Virus record (IMG/VR): IMGVR_UViG_3300021347_000006
Span: 1-45,761 of that record
DNA length: 45,761 bases
Direction: 5' to 3' (one strand)
Source of the DNA: a virus
Below the pieces are notes generated by a model. The model ran no database searches and had not been told where the DNA came from. It was given only the letters and a program-made list of their open reading frames with translations. Made by a program: the position numbers and the translations under genes. How positions within the stretch are numbered: the stretch's first letter is position 1; each line of letters opens with the position of its first letter. This document shows, in pieces, positions 16,047 to 24,638 of this stretch.

Positions 16047-17935
16047 TATCTTCTACCATCAGGCTGTATATACATTCTAGTATATCCTAGTCTCCATTGC
16101 ACTCCTAGTCTGTTTCCTGTGTCTGCATCATCATCGCTTTGCAGTCTTAACACAGCCTGTCTTGCTCTAGTTCGTACATTTAATTCATTGGTATTATTAG
16201 AAACATCTTTGGTCACTTTGGTTGATAAACTTTGTGCAGGGAAGTTTCTTGTTTTAATTTGCATATTAATTAAAGGTCCGCCACTGGATGTATTGGTACC
16301 ATAAAATTTAATATCAGGAATGATTTTGCTAATAAAGGCAAAGTCGTTGCCTTCTTGCAAATCAAAGTCAGAGCTTTCGATAAAGACATTATCCATTGGA
16401 GAGCCATCTGCATCTTCTCCTGTTTCTTGGTTATACAGATAACCATTTTCAGTGGCTAGAGGTGCAACAAATACATCTTCATCAAGCCAAGCGGTTCTAA
16501 CTAGCTCGCCTATGCTCCATGTATTTTCTAAATAGTTATATATAACGTAGCGTGATATCTCGCCTGTGTTATCTTGAGTTGATGGATAAAACCACCAAAT
16601 CTCGTTGTATTGTTTGTTAGATAACGCAAAACATTTGTACAGTTGTGACAAGTTTAAATTTTCTTGTACATAACTTAAAACAGTGCATTCTAATCTTTGC
16701 ACGCTACCGTTGTAACGATAGAAACCATCTTCAGCCATCCAATAAACGCCATTTGGTGCATTGATACAGGCATTAGGTGCGATCATGCCAACACCTTGAT
16801 TTATTAAATTAACAGCAAATGTTAATGGCGGTCCCACAAACTGTATTGAATATAAAGCTGAGTCAGTCCATACAAGGGTTTCTTGCCTTGATCTTATACC
16901 ACCAATGATTTCACTACCAACTGAAAGTCTAACCGATCCTGCTGTGTTTGTTGTTTGTGGCTCCCACTCGGTGATGCTTTCTTGGTCTGAAAAAGCCACT
17001 AGCATTGGATCAATGGCTCCTGTTCTAGCTGTACCTGTGTCATTAATTGGATCGGCACCTAAAACAAACACATGTCTATCTGTTTCGGAAACAATGGTTT
17101 GTAAGCCTACGGTAGGAGCTAAATTTGCTCCTGATAAAGAGGTTATATTTACTGCCCTTGTGGATGTGCCAACTGATTGATCCCAGTAAAATACAGGACC
17201 TCCTCTTGGGTGCAATATTAAGTCTTCGCCAAAATTATCTGAAGACCATAGCCTTAATTGGTTTGCAAAACCCAAAGAAGCAGCCTCTCCAAAACCTGAT
17301 TCACCCCAACTATTTACACCCCAACCAGTTGATGCTACAAAATTATCAAGCCCAGTATTAAGTTGGTAAGCACCTACTACGCTACTGCCTCCATTACCTG
17401 TATCACTTGAGTTTGCCAAAACAGGATCGCCATTTGTATCTTTGGCTTCAATTAAATAAGAGTTAGCATCGACAATGTTTGTTATTTGATATTCTTGGTT
17501 GAGTACAGTAGCAGTAATGTTGCCACCAAGACTAACTGCTCCTGAAAAAGTAACAAAGTCATTTTGCACCGCACCGTGTGCTGTATCACTTACGGTGATA
17601 GTAGCATCACCATCGGTAGCAGAAAATGTTACATCGCCTGCACTTGTTGTTAATCTGATTGGGGTAATATCATAAAAGCTTGAGCCTTCCTGTACATAAG
17701 CTTTTAAATTGGTGCCTAGAAATAAGTATTTAGTGCCTGCTATAGAAATCCATGCAAATAAATTTCTGCATGTGCCTAAAAAAGATGTGGTAGTATTTTT
17801 TGCCCAACCGCCTATTTTTTCAGCAAAACCTTTTCTGAAACGAACAAGCGAAGAATCGAACCAACCACCTGCGTTTGTGTAGTCGGTTCCTTCCCTATCT
17901 ATTCCTGCTTTAAACTGAAACTTTGCGTATGGCAT
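16046..17935 (-). CDS. tail hub / DNA-stabilisation protein (gp10-like)
   Basis: The 629-aa protein opens with GIDREGTDY...WFDSSLVRFRKGFAEKIGGW, a signature seen in phage tail proteins of the P22 gp10 / T7 gp12 type, which form the tube below the portal and plug the packaged DNA. The rest is beta-rich with repeated W, Y and G residues (for example GVYWMAEDGFYRYNG and NEIWWFYPS), consistent with a beta-propeller. Downstream of two adaptor genes, its place in the order fits. Which of the two families it is closest to cannot be settled by eye. Confidence 0.65.
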   Translation of the reverse strand: MPYAKFQFKAGIDREGTDYTNAGGWFDSSLVRFRKGFAEKIGGWAKNTTTSFLGTCRNLFAWISIAGTKYLFLGTNLKAYVQEGSSFYDITPIRLTTSAGDVTFSATDGDATITVSDTAHGAVQNDFVTFSGAVSLGGNITATVLNQEYQITNIVDANSYLIEAKDTNGDPVLANSSDTGNGGSSVVGAYQLNTGLDNFVASTGWGVNSWGESGFGEAASLGFANQLRLWSSDNFGEDLILHPRGGPVFYWDQSVGTSTRAVNITSLSGANLAPTVGLQTIVSETDRHVFVLGADPINDTGTARTGAIDPMLVAFSDQESITEWEPQTTNTAGSVRLSVGSEIIGGIRSRQETLVWTDSALYSIQFVGPPLTFAVNLINQGVGMIAPNACINAPNGVYWMAEDGFYRYNGSVQRLECTVLSYVQENLNLSQLYKCFALSNKQYNEIWWFYPSTQDNTGEISRYVIYNYLENTWSIGELVRTAWLDEDVFVAPLATENGYLYNQETGEDADGSPMDNVFIESSDFDLQEGNDFAFISKIIPDIKFYGTNTSSGGPLINMQIKTRNFPAQSLSTKVTKDVSNNTNELNVRTRARQAVLRLQSDDDADTGNRLGVQWRLGYTRMYIQPDGRR

Positions 17936-17947
17936 GTTTCATTGCTA

Positions 17948-18379
17948 TTAAGCGATTCTGATAATAGCTGTACCTGAAGCTGCCGCAGGAAATACAATTG
18001 TGAAGTCTCCTGCTGTAGAGGTTTTGTCTCCACCAAAGTCAATGGTTGCTACGGATGGGTCGCCTGAAGCAGTATCATTGTAGATCATGCATCCTCTAGC
18101 CGTAACAGTAGCCGTACCAAAAGTTAAATCGGCAAAATCAGTGAACGCCGTGGTTCCTGAACTTGTTGGATTAATATTTGTTAGAGCTGCTCCGCCTGAA
18201 GTATAGTTTGTTCCACTTGCTTGACCTGTTGTAGTAAAAGCAGTTGTGGTAGCACCCAAGGTAGCTGAACTTGTGTACAAAGCTAATTTAAAAGAATTTC
18301 CACCCGAAGCCAAGAAATTGTGCTTGCCTTCAAGTAACTCTTTTTTAAAACTTGTTGTAAGTGTTGATGTAATTGCCAT
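17948..18379 (-). CDS. beta-rich virion structural protein
   Basis: The 143-aa protein is rich in Thr, Ser, Ala and Gly with alternating hydrophobic residues, suggesting an all-beta fold. The start FKKELLEGKHNF and the pattern SFKLALYTSSAT recur in minor phage structural proteins I have seen annotated only as hypothetical. It lies between the tail hub and adaptor genes. Confidence 0.55.
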   Translation of the reverse strand: MAITSTLTTSFKKELLEGKHNFLASGGNSFKLALYTSSATLGATTTAFTTTGQASGTNYTSGGAALTNINPTSSGTTAFTDFADLTFGTATVTARGCMIYNDTASGDPSVATIDFGGDKTSTAGDFTIVFPAAASGTAIIRIA

Positions 18380-18381
18380 AA

Positions 18382-18672
18382 TTATAGTTTCCTAATTAAA
18401 TCAGCAGAGTCTTTGAATCCTGCTTTTTCTAATTTGTTATTAATGGTAATCCTATCACTTTTTATAGCATTTTGCATATACAGTTCTATTACTTTTTCAA
18501 TATTATCTTTGAACTCCCGAACCTGTTTTTTTACATCATCAGGTGCTTCATCGCTGACAGCAATAATTCTTTCGATGCATCTTTTAGCCCAAAAATCTAC
18601 AGGATGCCCACCTTCTGTGGTGGTGTGTACTTCAATCATTCCTAAATTAGTTAAAGTTGTATCTTCAATCAT
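18382..18672 (-). CDS. hypothetical protein, 96 aa
   Basis: Not recognised. It has an N-terminal beta-like part containing GGHPVDFWAKRCIERII and a charged helical remainder. It lies one base after the MptE-like gene and just before the structural gene, so it is part of the late operon. The HPVDFW motif recurs, from memory, in small proteins of other marine phages. Confidence 0.55.
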   Translation of the reverse strand: MIEDTTLTNLGMIEVHTTTEGGHPVDFWAKRCIERIIAVSDEAPDDVKKQVREFKDNIEKVIELYMQNAIKSDRITINNKLEKAGFKDSADLIRKL

Positions 18673-19404
18673 TTACCACTCCTTTGGCTCTACAGGATTT
18701 GTTTTATCATCATGCCTACCAATCAATTGTGGCTCAACTGACATTTTGTTTACTGCTAACTCACTCATTTTTTTTACAATCATCTTCTTGCCATCCAACA
18801 AAGGCACCAATGGGTCTTTTAATCTGTGATAACCATAAAGCTTTTCACGAGTTTCTACATTTGTATCTAATAATGTTGATGATCCTGCTACACCAACTTG
18901 CATGTCTGCGTGCATGCATTTTGATAACCAAAATTCTACGCAAGCTCTGCCCGATTCAGCAAAATGTAAATTGCCTTTATAAGTAAAATCAACGCCATAA
19001 ATTTTTAAAGTTCCAACCTTGTTCCATAATGCGAAAGCTATTGCATAAGCAACAGTGTTGTTAAGGTAACAACAATTAAGATCAGCCACAATTTCATTAA
19101 TTGGATATAAAACTAAATTTTTAGCTCTTTCATCTAATTCGCATGTATATATCGGCTTATCACCCGTGGTAAGCATTCTTTTCATGCCAGTGGTTTGACC
19201 CCCTGCATCATCTGTGTCTAAAAACCTAGATGGTGGGTCCATCATGAAAGTTCTATCGTGATATATAACAGAGCCTACAGCATTAATACCCCACACCTCG
19301 TCAAAATGATCGCCATGAGATGCAGCTAAATTATAGTCAAACCAACTTCGACCCAAGCCAACAATGGCTACAGTCTTGCCCTCAAGTTTTTTTATTCTCT
19401 TCAT
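18673..19404 (-). CDS. Rossmann-fold MptE/DUF115-like protein
   Basis: The 243-aa protein starts with a nucleotide-binding-like strand-loop-helix, VAIVGLGRSWFDYN (residues 12-25). WGINAV follows, then the motif LKIYGVDFTY in the middle. This layout resembles the DUF115/MptE-like and sialyltransferase-like Rossmann proteins, which transfer phospho- or sugar groups. In the tail module it might decorate a virion protein or the host surface, but no substrate can be named. A GGAG-type ribosome site precedes it. Confidence 0.5.
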   Translation of the reverse strand: MKRIKKLEGKTVAIVGLGRSWFDYNLAASHGDHFDEVWGINAVGSVIYHDRTFMMDPPSRFLDTDDAGGQTTGMKRMLTTGDKPIYTCELDERAKNLVLYPINEIVADLNCCYLNNTVAYAIAFALWNKVGTLKIYGVDFTYKGNLHFAESGRACVEFWLSKCMHADMQVGVAGSSTLLDTNVETREKLYGYHRLKDPLVPLLDGKKMIVKKMSELAVNKMSVEPQLIGRHDDKTNPVEPKEW

Positions 19405-19426
19405 TTTTCTCCTCTCAAAAAGAAAA

Positions 19427-20074
19427 TTAAGTTACATTAATTCTTAAAGAATCATACCTCATTTCATCTCTTGTATCCCTGCCTTCACCCAAGTTCTTAA
19501 GTCTAGCCAAGGCTTCTTTAAATTTAGATTCTAGTATGCCTATTTCTGCTTGTGGCAATTTTAAAAATATAGCACCCTCAACCAAACAACCGTATAGAAG
19601 CGTATCAGGAGCCTCGGTTGATAAATAAGTCGTGCCATCAGAGGCACCTGCTGTTAATGATGCAGGTCGTGATAAATAATGCAATTCAACGGTATAACTT
19701 TGATCGGGAACTGGAGAGACCTCAAAACTTGATTGGTCAAAAATAGAATAATACTTTGGCTTACCTGTAGTTGTTGCATTAGAAGAATACTCTTTAATAA
19801 AAGAATTATGCTTAAAATCTAAATAAGTATATTCATTGCTATCAATAACAGCCAACGAAAAACTACCGAGCCAGTCACTTGGTGTTGCTAAAAACCTGTT
19901 GCTTGCAGAAAGGTTTCCTTGAACATTTTTTCTTTGATCGGGTAGTTGAACTACTTTAAATATTCTTTCTTCAGCCTGTGTAATAAATGTATCAAGTTGA
20001 TTTACGAAAGTTGTTTCGTCTGTTTCGAGATAATCTTGAACGGCTGTTTTTAATGTTGCTAATGTAAAACTCAT
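19427..20074 (-). CDS. phage head-tail adaptor-like protein
   Basis: The 215-aa protein begins TLKTAVQDYLE followed by a helical FITQAEERIFK. It then has a beta-rich middle with TPSDWLGSFSLAV and ends with the helical segment EGAIFLKLPQAEIGILESKF. This pattern is found in phage adaptor proteins that join portal and tail tube (T7 gp11-like). It overlaps the zinc-ribbon gene by 4 bases and sits beside a second adaptor-like gene. Confidence 0.65.
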   Translation of the reverse strand: MSFTLATLKTAVQDYLETDETTFVNQLDTFITQAEERIFKVVQLPDQRKNVQGNLSASNRFLATPSDWLGSFSLAVIDSNEYTYLDFKHNSFIKEYSSNATTTGKPKYYSIFDQSSFEVSPVPDQSYTVELHYLSRPASLTAGASDGTTYLSTEAPDTLLYGCLVEGAIFLKLPQAEIGILESKFKEALARLKNLGEGRDTRDEMRYDSLRINVT

Positions 20075-20388
20075 GTGTTTGTTACCGTAACCGTACCCAA
20101 TGCAGACTCTAGTGCATTAGGAACTGTAAGTGCTGTTCCTATTATACCCAAATCCCAATTTGTATAAACCGTAAAATTGCTTGGTACTACGCTAGTATCA
20201 ACCCTTGGATTGTTTAAGGCTTCAGGGTCAGCTAAATTTCTTCTTGTTTCTAACTGTGGATGTTTTGGCTCATAACATTCAGGACAGGTTCTATAACCAT
20301 TCCATTCTTTTCTAAGTTCACGCAAGCCATACCTAAAACCACATCTATCACAGATACCATACGCATTCTTTTCCGATGCGAATGCCAT
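20071..20388 (-). CDS. small zinc-ribbon virion protein
   Basis: The 105-aa protein has CDRC at residues 13-16 and CPEC at 35-38, a four-cysteine zinc ribbon, followed by EPKHPQLE and a beta-like C-terminal half ending in TVTVTNT. Proteins with this arrangement occur between adaptor genes in marine phages. The zinc site is clear; the role in the virion is unknown. It overlaps both neighbours by 1-4 bases. Confidence 0.65.
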   Translation of the reverse strand: MAFASEKNAYGICDRCGFRYGLRELRKEWNGYRTCPECYEPKHPQLETRRNLADPEALNNPRVDTSVVPSNFTVYTNWDLGIIGTALTVPNALESALGTVTVTNT

Positions 20389-21080
20389 TATGCGTAATCG
20401 TATGCCCTAGTATCAGGGGTTGCTCTAAATGATGCCCTATCCTCATCTTGGCTTAAAGCTCTTTCAAACTCTTCTTCATAAAGTTGTTTTAACATGCCCG
20501 TTCTTTCAGGAGCTTTTTTTAAGGATAGATAGTAAGCCAATCCTGCACTTAGGCAAGGATAGAACCTAAAAGGCATTTGTACTGTATTTGTTGATGCATC
20601 AACATCATCCATACGCATAATCCTATTTACATACAAAACATCTGTTGAGTTTTCAGGGGCATTGTATAAATAAATTTTTGGCGTTATTTGTTTGTCTACA
20701 AAATATTGAGATGGTCTACCTTGTGCAGTTTTATCAGGAATAGCTGCATATTCACTTCTTGAGATTTGATTCATTTGCAAATCGCTTGGTGTACCATTGC
20801 TTGTTCTTCTGATAAATGCATCTAACACATCAATTACAGCAGTTGGATTTGTTGCATCCAAATCATAAGATGTTGTGCCTTGAGTTAAAGCAATAGATGT
20901 TTGTGAGATAGTCCACTGATTTAAACCACGGTTAGCCCATTCAGCCAATAATAAATTTAAACTGCGTTTTGCGGTTTTTAAATCGTATGCTGTGCGTAGC
21001 TCAAGACCGCATCTTTCAAATGCTTCTTCTATGTATTCAGCTACATCTAGCTCAAAGTTTTTACTTCCTGAAGTTGCCAC
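20388..21080 (-). CDS. P22 gp4-like head completion/adaptor protein
   Basis: The 230-aa protein has an N-terminal helical part with AFERCGLELRTAYDLKTAKR followed by SLNLLLAEWANRG. A beta middle and a C-terminal helical part follow, with RFYPCLSAGLAYYLSLK and helices rich in E/R. This resembles the P22 tail accessory factor gp4 and similar adaptors that dock under the portal. Together with the 215-aa adaptor and the gp10-like hub it makes a podovirus neck. Confidence 0.65.
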   Translation of the reverse strand: MATSGSKNFELDVAEYIEEAFERCGLELRTAYDLKTAKRSLNLLLAEWANRGLNQWTISQTSIALTQGTTSYDLDATNPTAVIDVLDAFIRRTSNGTPSDLQMNQISRSEYAAIPDKTAQGRPSQYFVDKQITPKIYLYNAPENSTDVLYVNRIMRMDDVDASTNTVQMPFRFYPCLSAGLAYYLSLKKAPERTGMLKQLYEEEFERALSQDEDRASFRATPDTRAYDYA

Positions 21081-21082
21081 GC

Positions 21083-21757
21083 CTAATCCTCGTTGTATAA
21101 ATTATCGAAAACTCGATTTACATCCAATGTATAGTCTAAATCAGATTTAGAGTAATGTATATGTGCAGAGGGTTTAAAATCGGGTGCATCACTGCCTGTT
21201 TCAAACCAAGCAGGGTGCGTAACTCTTACTCTATTATTTGGCAATGCTACGATATTACCAGTCCATTCACCTGCATCTAATAGCTCTAATACATGACTAC
21301 TTTTATGTTGTGCAGGGTCATCAGCTATTTCGCTTTCTGCATAATCAACCGTGAAATAATACTTTGCAGGAAACATCTTGCCATCTATCTTTGCAAGCCA
21401 AGGGCAGGGTGTAGCTCTATCTATAACATAAACAGAGTTATGGTGTGAAGAACAATCCCATGGTTGTGCATCATGCACTGCCATAGGTTCTGCCCATTCT
21501 TCAAATGGTGTGTCTGCAACCAAAGCGGTTATCGGCATTCTTGCCCACATAGCTCCACCGTGTGCTGTATCTTCAGGCTCACCGTCTGCTTCTATGCCAG
21601 TAAAGATTAAATGGAATCCTAAGCAACGATTTGGCATAGTAGTAACGCCTACAGCCATGGCGTGCAAAAACTCACCATGATATTGCTCATGGTTATGTGT
21701 GTACTCTCTTCTCACCCAACACTTAAAGTGTGGGATATTACTGTATAAATAAGACAC
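21083..21757 (-). CDS. hypothetical virion-associated protein, 224 aa
   Basis: Not recognised. The protein is unusually rich in His and Trp (FKCWVRREYTHNHEQYHG, SSHHNSVYVIDR), with an acidic C-terminus. Such spacing could bind metal, but no known motif fits. It lies between the basic small proteins and the adaptor genes and overlaps the KKGG-repeat gene by one base. Confidence 0.55.
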   Translation of the reverse strand: MSYLYSNIPHFKCWVRREYTHNHEQYHGEFLHAMAVGVTTMPNRCLGFHLIFTGIEADGEPEDTAHGGAMWARMPITALVADTPFEEWAEPMAVHDAQPWDCSSHHNSVYVIDRATPCPWLAKIDGKMFPAKYYFTVDYAESEIADDPAQHKSSHVLELLDAGEWTGNIVALPNNRVRVTHPAWFETGSDAPDFKPSAHIHYSKSDLDYTLDVNRVFDNLYNED

Positions 21758-21939
21758 TACTTACTTACTTTTCCGCCCTTCTTGTAACCTTTTGTGCTTA
21801 TTTTTCCACCTTTTTTGTAGCCTTTAGATTTCATCGCACCGCCTTTTTTCATGCCCTTTGATTTCATCATGCCACCTTTTTTCATGCCTTTGGACTTAAT
21901 CATTCCACCATTAGCATATCCTTTAGTTTTCTTAAACAT
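21757..21939 (-). CDS. KKGG-repeat basic protein, 60 aa
   Basis: The entire 60-aa chain is built from five imperfect copies of about 10-11 residues with the core K-S-K-G-(M/Y)-K-K-G-G. By count it has 21 lysines and no Asp or Glu. It is likely disordered and nucleic-acid binding. It is the first of four consecutive short, strongly basic late proteins. No family is named; a role in packaged-DNA charge balance or in host nucleoid takeover is speculation. Confidence 0.6.
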   Translation of the reverse strand: MFKKTKGYANGGMIKSKGMKKGGMMKSKGMKKGGAMKSKGYKKGGKISTKGYKKGGKVSK

Positions 21940-21967
21940 TTTTGCTCCTAATTAAATATTTATTCTA

Positions 21968-22237
21968 TCACTTTTTTCTTTTGACAATAGTTTTAACATT
22001 GGTTGGTTTGCCACCAACACCTTGTTTCTTTGATCTTTTTCTTGTGACTGCTGATTTGATTTGTGATTTGGTCATTGACCGTGCTTTTGATTTAGGTACA
22101 CATTTAGGATATTTTCTTTTTGATCCTTTTGCAGATTTTCTTCCGCACTTCTTAAACCCACCACCTTTTTTTGGTGACCCAATATCTACCCACTCTTCTT
22201 TGAACCACTTCTTAAGTCCGCCTGATCGCTTAGTCAT
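21968..22237 (-). CDS. basic DUF5872-like protein, 89 aa
   Basis: The protein reads GGLKKWFKEEWVDIGSPKKG, then KCGRKSAKGSKRKYPKCVPK, SQIKSAVTRKRSK and GGKPTNVKT. This pattern occurs in a small conserved phage family I associate with DUF5872, though I am unsure of the exact number. Two conserved cysteines and many lysines suggest nucleic-acid binding. It shares its first base with the stop of the 117-aa gene. Function unknown. Confidence 0.6.
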   Translation of the reverse strand: MTKRSGGLKKWFKEEWVDIGSPKKGGGFKKCGRKSAKGSKRKYPKCVPKSKARSMTKSQIKSAVTRKRSKKQGVGGKPTNVKTIVKRKK

Positions 22238-22590
22238 TAGCCACGCATCTTGGTTTTCTTTCTGCGATCATTCATAACCGCACCACAACCACGAGCTATA
22301 AAACTTTTAACACCTGCACCCTTTTTAACTGTGCCACCATTTGCCATAAAGCCCATCTCGTTGCGTACTTGTTTAGGTAACTTAGGTAACCCCTTGTTGC
22401 CTTTGGGTATTGGTTTAAGACTTTTTTCCATAATTCCACCTTGTGCTTTATATTGACCGCCCATTCTTTTGTATTCTTTGACCATCCAAGCGTTTGCATA
22501 AGCTGATGGATAAACATCAAACTTAGCCTTTGCTTTAGACTTAGCTTTACTATAAAGACTTGGATTTTTTACATTGTCAGGTACTGCCAT
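22237..22590 (-). CDS. basic conserved phage protein, 117 aa
   Basis: The N-terminal half has YSKAKSKAKAKFDVYPSAYA followed by NAWMVKEYKRMGGQY. The C-terminal part contains GGTVKKGAGV and IARGCGAVMNDRRKKTK, motifs recurring in small basic proteins of marine phages and some large DNA viruses. It could be a DNA-associated virion component. Function is unknown. Confidence 0.6.
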   Translation of the reverse strand: MAVPDNVKNPSLYSKAKSKAKAKFDVYPSAYANAWMVKEYKRMGGQYKAQGGIMEKSLKPIPKGNKGLPKLPKQVRNEMGFMANGGTVKKGAGVKSFIARGCGAVMNDRRKKTKMRG

Positions 22591-22899
22591 TTAACATTTC
22601 CACCTTCGCCTTGCTTGGCGTATTCTTGAGTTAGGATCATTCCTAGTTTTTGCCGAACTGCGTTTAAGTTGTCCAAGCGATCTAGCACAATAAGACTTAC
22701 GCCTTTTTGCTGCTTTGCTCCCCTTTTTAACTTTACCAGTTACGGCTGTTTTTAATTTAGAACCGGGGTTAGCTTTTCTGTAAGCCTTAACACCCTTTTT
22801 CGTCATGCCTGCACCCTTTTTAGTAGGGCGATAATTAGCTCCCTTACCTTTTGTGGTTTTGGGTATACTTTTAGCTTTTCTTTTCTTTTTTTCAGCCAT
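22591..22899 (-). CDS. basic DUF6321-like protein, 102 aa
   Basis: The chain is almost entirely basic, with only two acidic residues. It contains PTKKGAGMTKKGVKAYRKAN, then GSKLKTAVTGKVKKGSKAAK, and ends RIRQARRRWKC, a conserved pattern I associate with DUF6321. Strong positive charge suggests DNA or RNA binding. It abuts the structural gene at 22899 and is expressed first of the four basic proteins. Confidence 0.65.
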   Translation of the reverse strand: MAEKKKRKAKSIPKTTKGKGANYRPTKKGAGMTKKGVKAYRKANPGSKLKTAVTGKVKKGSKAAKRRKSYCARSLGQLKRSSAKTRNDPNSRIRQARRRWKC

Positions 22900-23693
22900 T
22901 AGTCAGTATAAGGTCTATTTTGTATATATATAATGTCTAAGCCTGCTGAAACAGCAAGATTGGCATTACTTGAGCTTGCAATGGCTCTTACCTCTAAATC
23001 AGTTTTTTCTTCATATTTTAATGGATAAGTAAATTCTTGATTTATTACATATTGCGATAAAACAAATTTATCTTTTACATTAAATACACCACCTTCAGGT
23101 CTAGCAACAAAATGTGCTGTGCCAAACTTGTTTGCAACTTCAGTGTTTAACGAGATATCCAATTGATGCAAATAAGCTGTGTAACCTTTTGGCACAGTCC
23201 ATAAAGCCATTAATGTTTGATTATCACCAACATCAATAACTCCATATTTATTAGCAGGTACGCCTGAGGTTACCGTGCCTGTGCCTGCATATATTTTGCC
23301 TGCATTTTGTCCACCACTCCCTGCGGTATCTACAATTATTCTAAAGACTCGCAAAAAAGAATTAGTCGTATTGACTGCTGTTTGACCATTAAGTGTAACT
23401 GTTTCACTTATTTCATCATAATCACCGTCTAAGCCTGAAATGGTTATGGTTCTTGCACCCGTTCCTGCCGAAGCATCATCTGTGCTTGCACTAGATATTT
23501 TTAAAACGGTTGCGGATGTTAAATAAGAATAAAGACCGCCCTCTGACCATATGCTTTCAAGAGAATCATCTATGTCTGCGTTAAAACCAAACTTGTACTG
23601 TGTTTCATGATAAGCAACTTGCCCTCTTGAAACTTGTAACTCAAAAGGTTCGGAAGTACCTACTCTTGATATAGAAGATACTTCCCTTGCCAT
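22899..23693 (-). CDS. virion structural protein, 264 aa
   Basis: A beta-rich, Thr/Gly/Ser-rich protein with WTVPKGYTAYLHQLDISLN and EYPL-like strand patterns near the C-terminus. It lies just after two other small structural genes downstream of the coat gene. It is probably a capsid-surface or neck protein; no named family is recognised. Confidence 0.55.
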   Translation of the reverse strand: MAREVSSISRVGTSEPFELQVSRGQVAYHETQYKFGFNADIDDSLESIWSEGGLYSYLTSATVLKISSASTDDASAGTGARTITISGLDGDYDEISETVTLNGQTAVNTTNSFLRVFRIIVDTAGSGGQNAGKIYAGTGTVTSGVPANKYGVIDVGDNQTLMALWTVPKGYTAYLHQLDISLNTEVANKFGTAHFVARPEGGVFNVKDKFVLSQYVINQEFTYPLKYEEKTDLEVRAIASSSNANLAVSAGLDIIYIQNRPYTD

Positions 23694-23696
23694 GAT

Positions 23697-23996
23697 TTAA
23701 GAGTGAAAAATAGTAACTCTATCAATATTACTTAATACAACATGTACACCATCTTCAAACAAAACACCTGAATCAGGTATGTTTAAAGTTTCTGTATCGT
23801 TAGCATTACAAGGTGCAATAAGCAAAGTTGAGCCTGTTACCGAGCCATCTCTAAATGTAACCGTTCCATCGGATGTGCCACCTGCGATTATGTAGCCTCT
23901 TAATCTTGATCTTCCTGAGATCAAAGAAGCACCGCCAGTTGCACTAGATGTTGTGGTAGATGTTTTTACATCTGAGCCTGTTATTCTCATAGACAT
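23697..23996 (-). CDS. decoration-like structural protein, 99 aa
   Basis: A short all-beta protein with LRGYIIAGGTSDGTVTFRDG followed by GVHVVLSNIDRVTIFHS at the end. The pattern is that of small jelly-roll decoration or tail proteins in marine phages. Its place right behind the 169-aa gene and near the coat gene supports a structural role. Confidence 0.55.
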   Translation of the reverse strand: MSMRITGSDVKTSTTTSSATGGASLISGRSRLRGYIIAGGTSDGTVTFRDGSVTGSTLLIAPCNANDTETLNIPDSGVLFEDGVHVVLSNIDRVTIFHS

Positions 23997-24011
23997 ACTA
24001 AGCTCCTAAAA

Positions 24012-24521
24012 TTAAGCGTCAGCAAATGGTGTTACTATAGTTCCTGATCCTATTAACAATGAATTGTGAACAAGATAAGTAGCTGAATCAATAGCTGTTA
24101 CTTGTACAACACTTCCAACAATACCACCTTTGGTTGTACCATTTAAAGTCATGACATCATTATCTGCTGCTGGAACAAAAGCTTTCTTTGTGCTGTCATC
24201 AATAGCTATAATTACTGCACCTTTAAACTTATCTGTGCCATCAGTTTTGATGTCAAGATCAGTCGCAAGTGTTTCAATATAGAAAAAGAATGAAGCACCA
24301 ATGTTGTTAGCTTGGTTTGGGTCTGTAGGATCGCTTGGAGTTGCTGATGAGATAGAAGGCAAAGTAAATTTACCGTCTGCATCGTTACACAACAAGATTT
24401 TTCCTGCATGTGCATCTACTGTTAATGTAGTATCTGCGGTTAAAGAAACAGAGTTATTAACCCCTGCTGAAATAAATCCTGCCAATGATTTGACTGGACC
24501 TGAAAAAGTTGATTTAGCCAT
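24012..24521 (-). CDS. structural protein, 169 aa
   Basis: A Thr/Ala/Ser-rich beta protein with repeated TLTVDAHAGKILLCND and KGGIVGSVVQVTAIDSATYL motifs. It is the first gene behind the near-consensus promoter at 24607-24635 and so may be made at high level. A head or tail surface protein is likely; no family name is recognised. Confidence 0.55.
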   Translation of the reverse strand: MAKSTFSGPVKSLAGFISAGVNNSVSLTADTTLTVDAHAGKILLCNDADGKFTLPSISSATPSDPTDPNQANNIGASFFFYIETLATDLDIKTDGTDKFKGAVIIAIDDSTKKAFVPAADNDVMTLNGTTKGGIVGSVVQVTAIDSATYLVHNSLLIGSGTIVTPFADA

Positions 24522-24542
24522 AATTTGCTCCTAACTAAATAT

Positions 24543-24600
24543 GTTGCACCATCTTGGAGTAAGTCTGCCGAGTCAGTTGGGGCAACGAGTTACCTCGGTT
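24543..24600 (-). promoter_or_regulatory. 5' leader with possible hairpins
   Basis: The untranslated leader between the 24607-24635 promoter and the 169-aa gene contains CCGAG...CTCGG arms enclosing GTTG-CCC-CAAC, or alternatively CGAG-GTAA-CTCG, when read on the minus strand. These could fold as stability or translation elements. No tRNA features were found here. Confidence 0.35.
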
Positions 24601-24606
24601 TAGATA

Positions 24607-24635
24607 ACTATACTCTTTATCAACCAAGGTCTCAA
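24607..24635 (-). promoter_or_regulatory. near-consensus sigma-70 promoter
   Basis: The minus strand reads TTGAGA (24635-24630), exactly 17 bases, TATAGT (24612-24607), each hexamer matching consensus in 5 of 6 bases. It lies inside the late region between the coat-gene terminator and the 169-aa structural gene. It would restart transcription for the structural and tail genes downstream using host RNA polymerase. Confidence 0.6.
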
Positions 24636-24638
24636 GAT

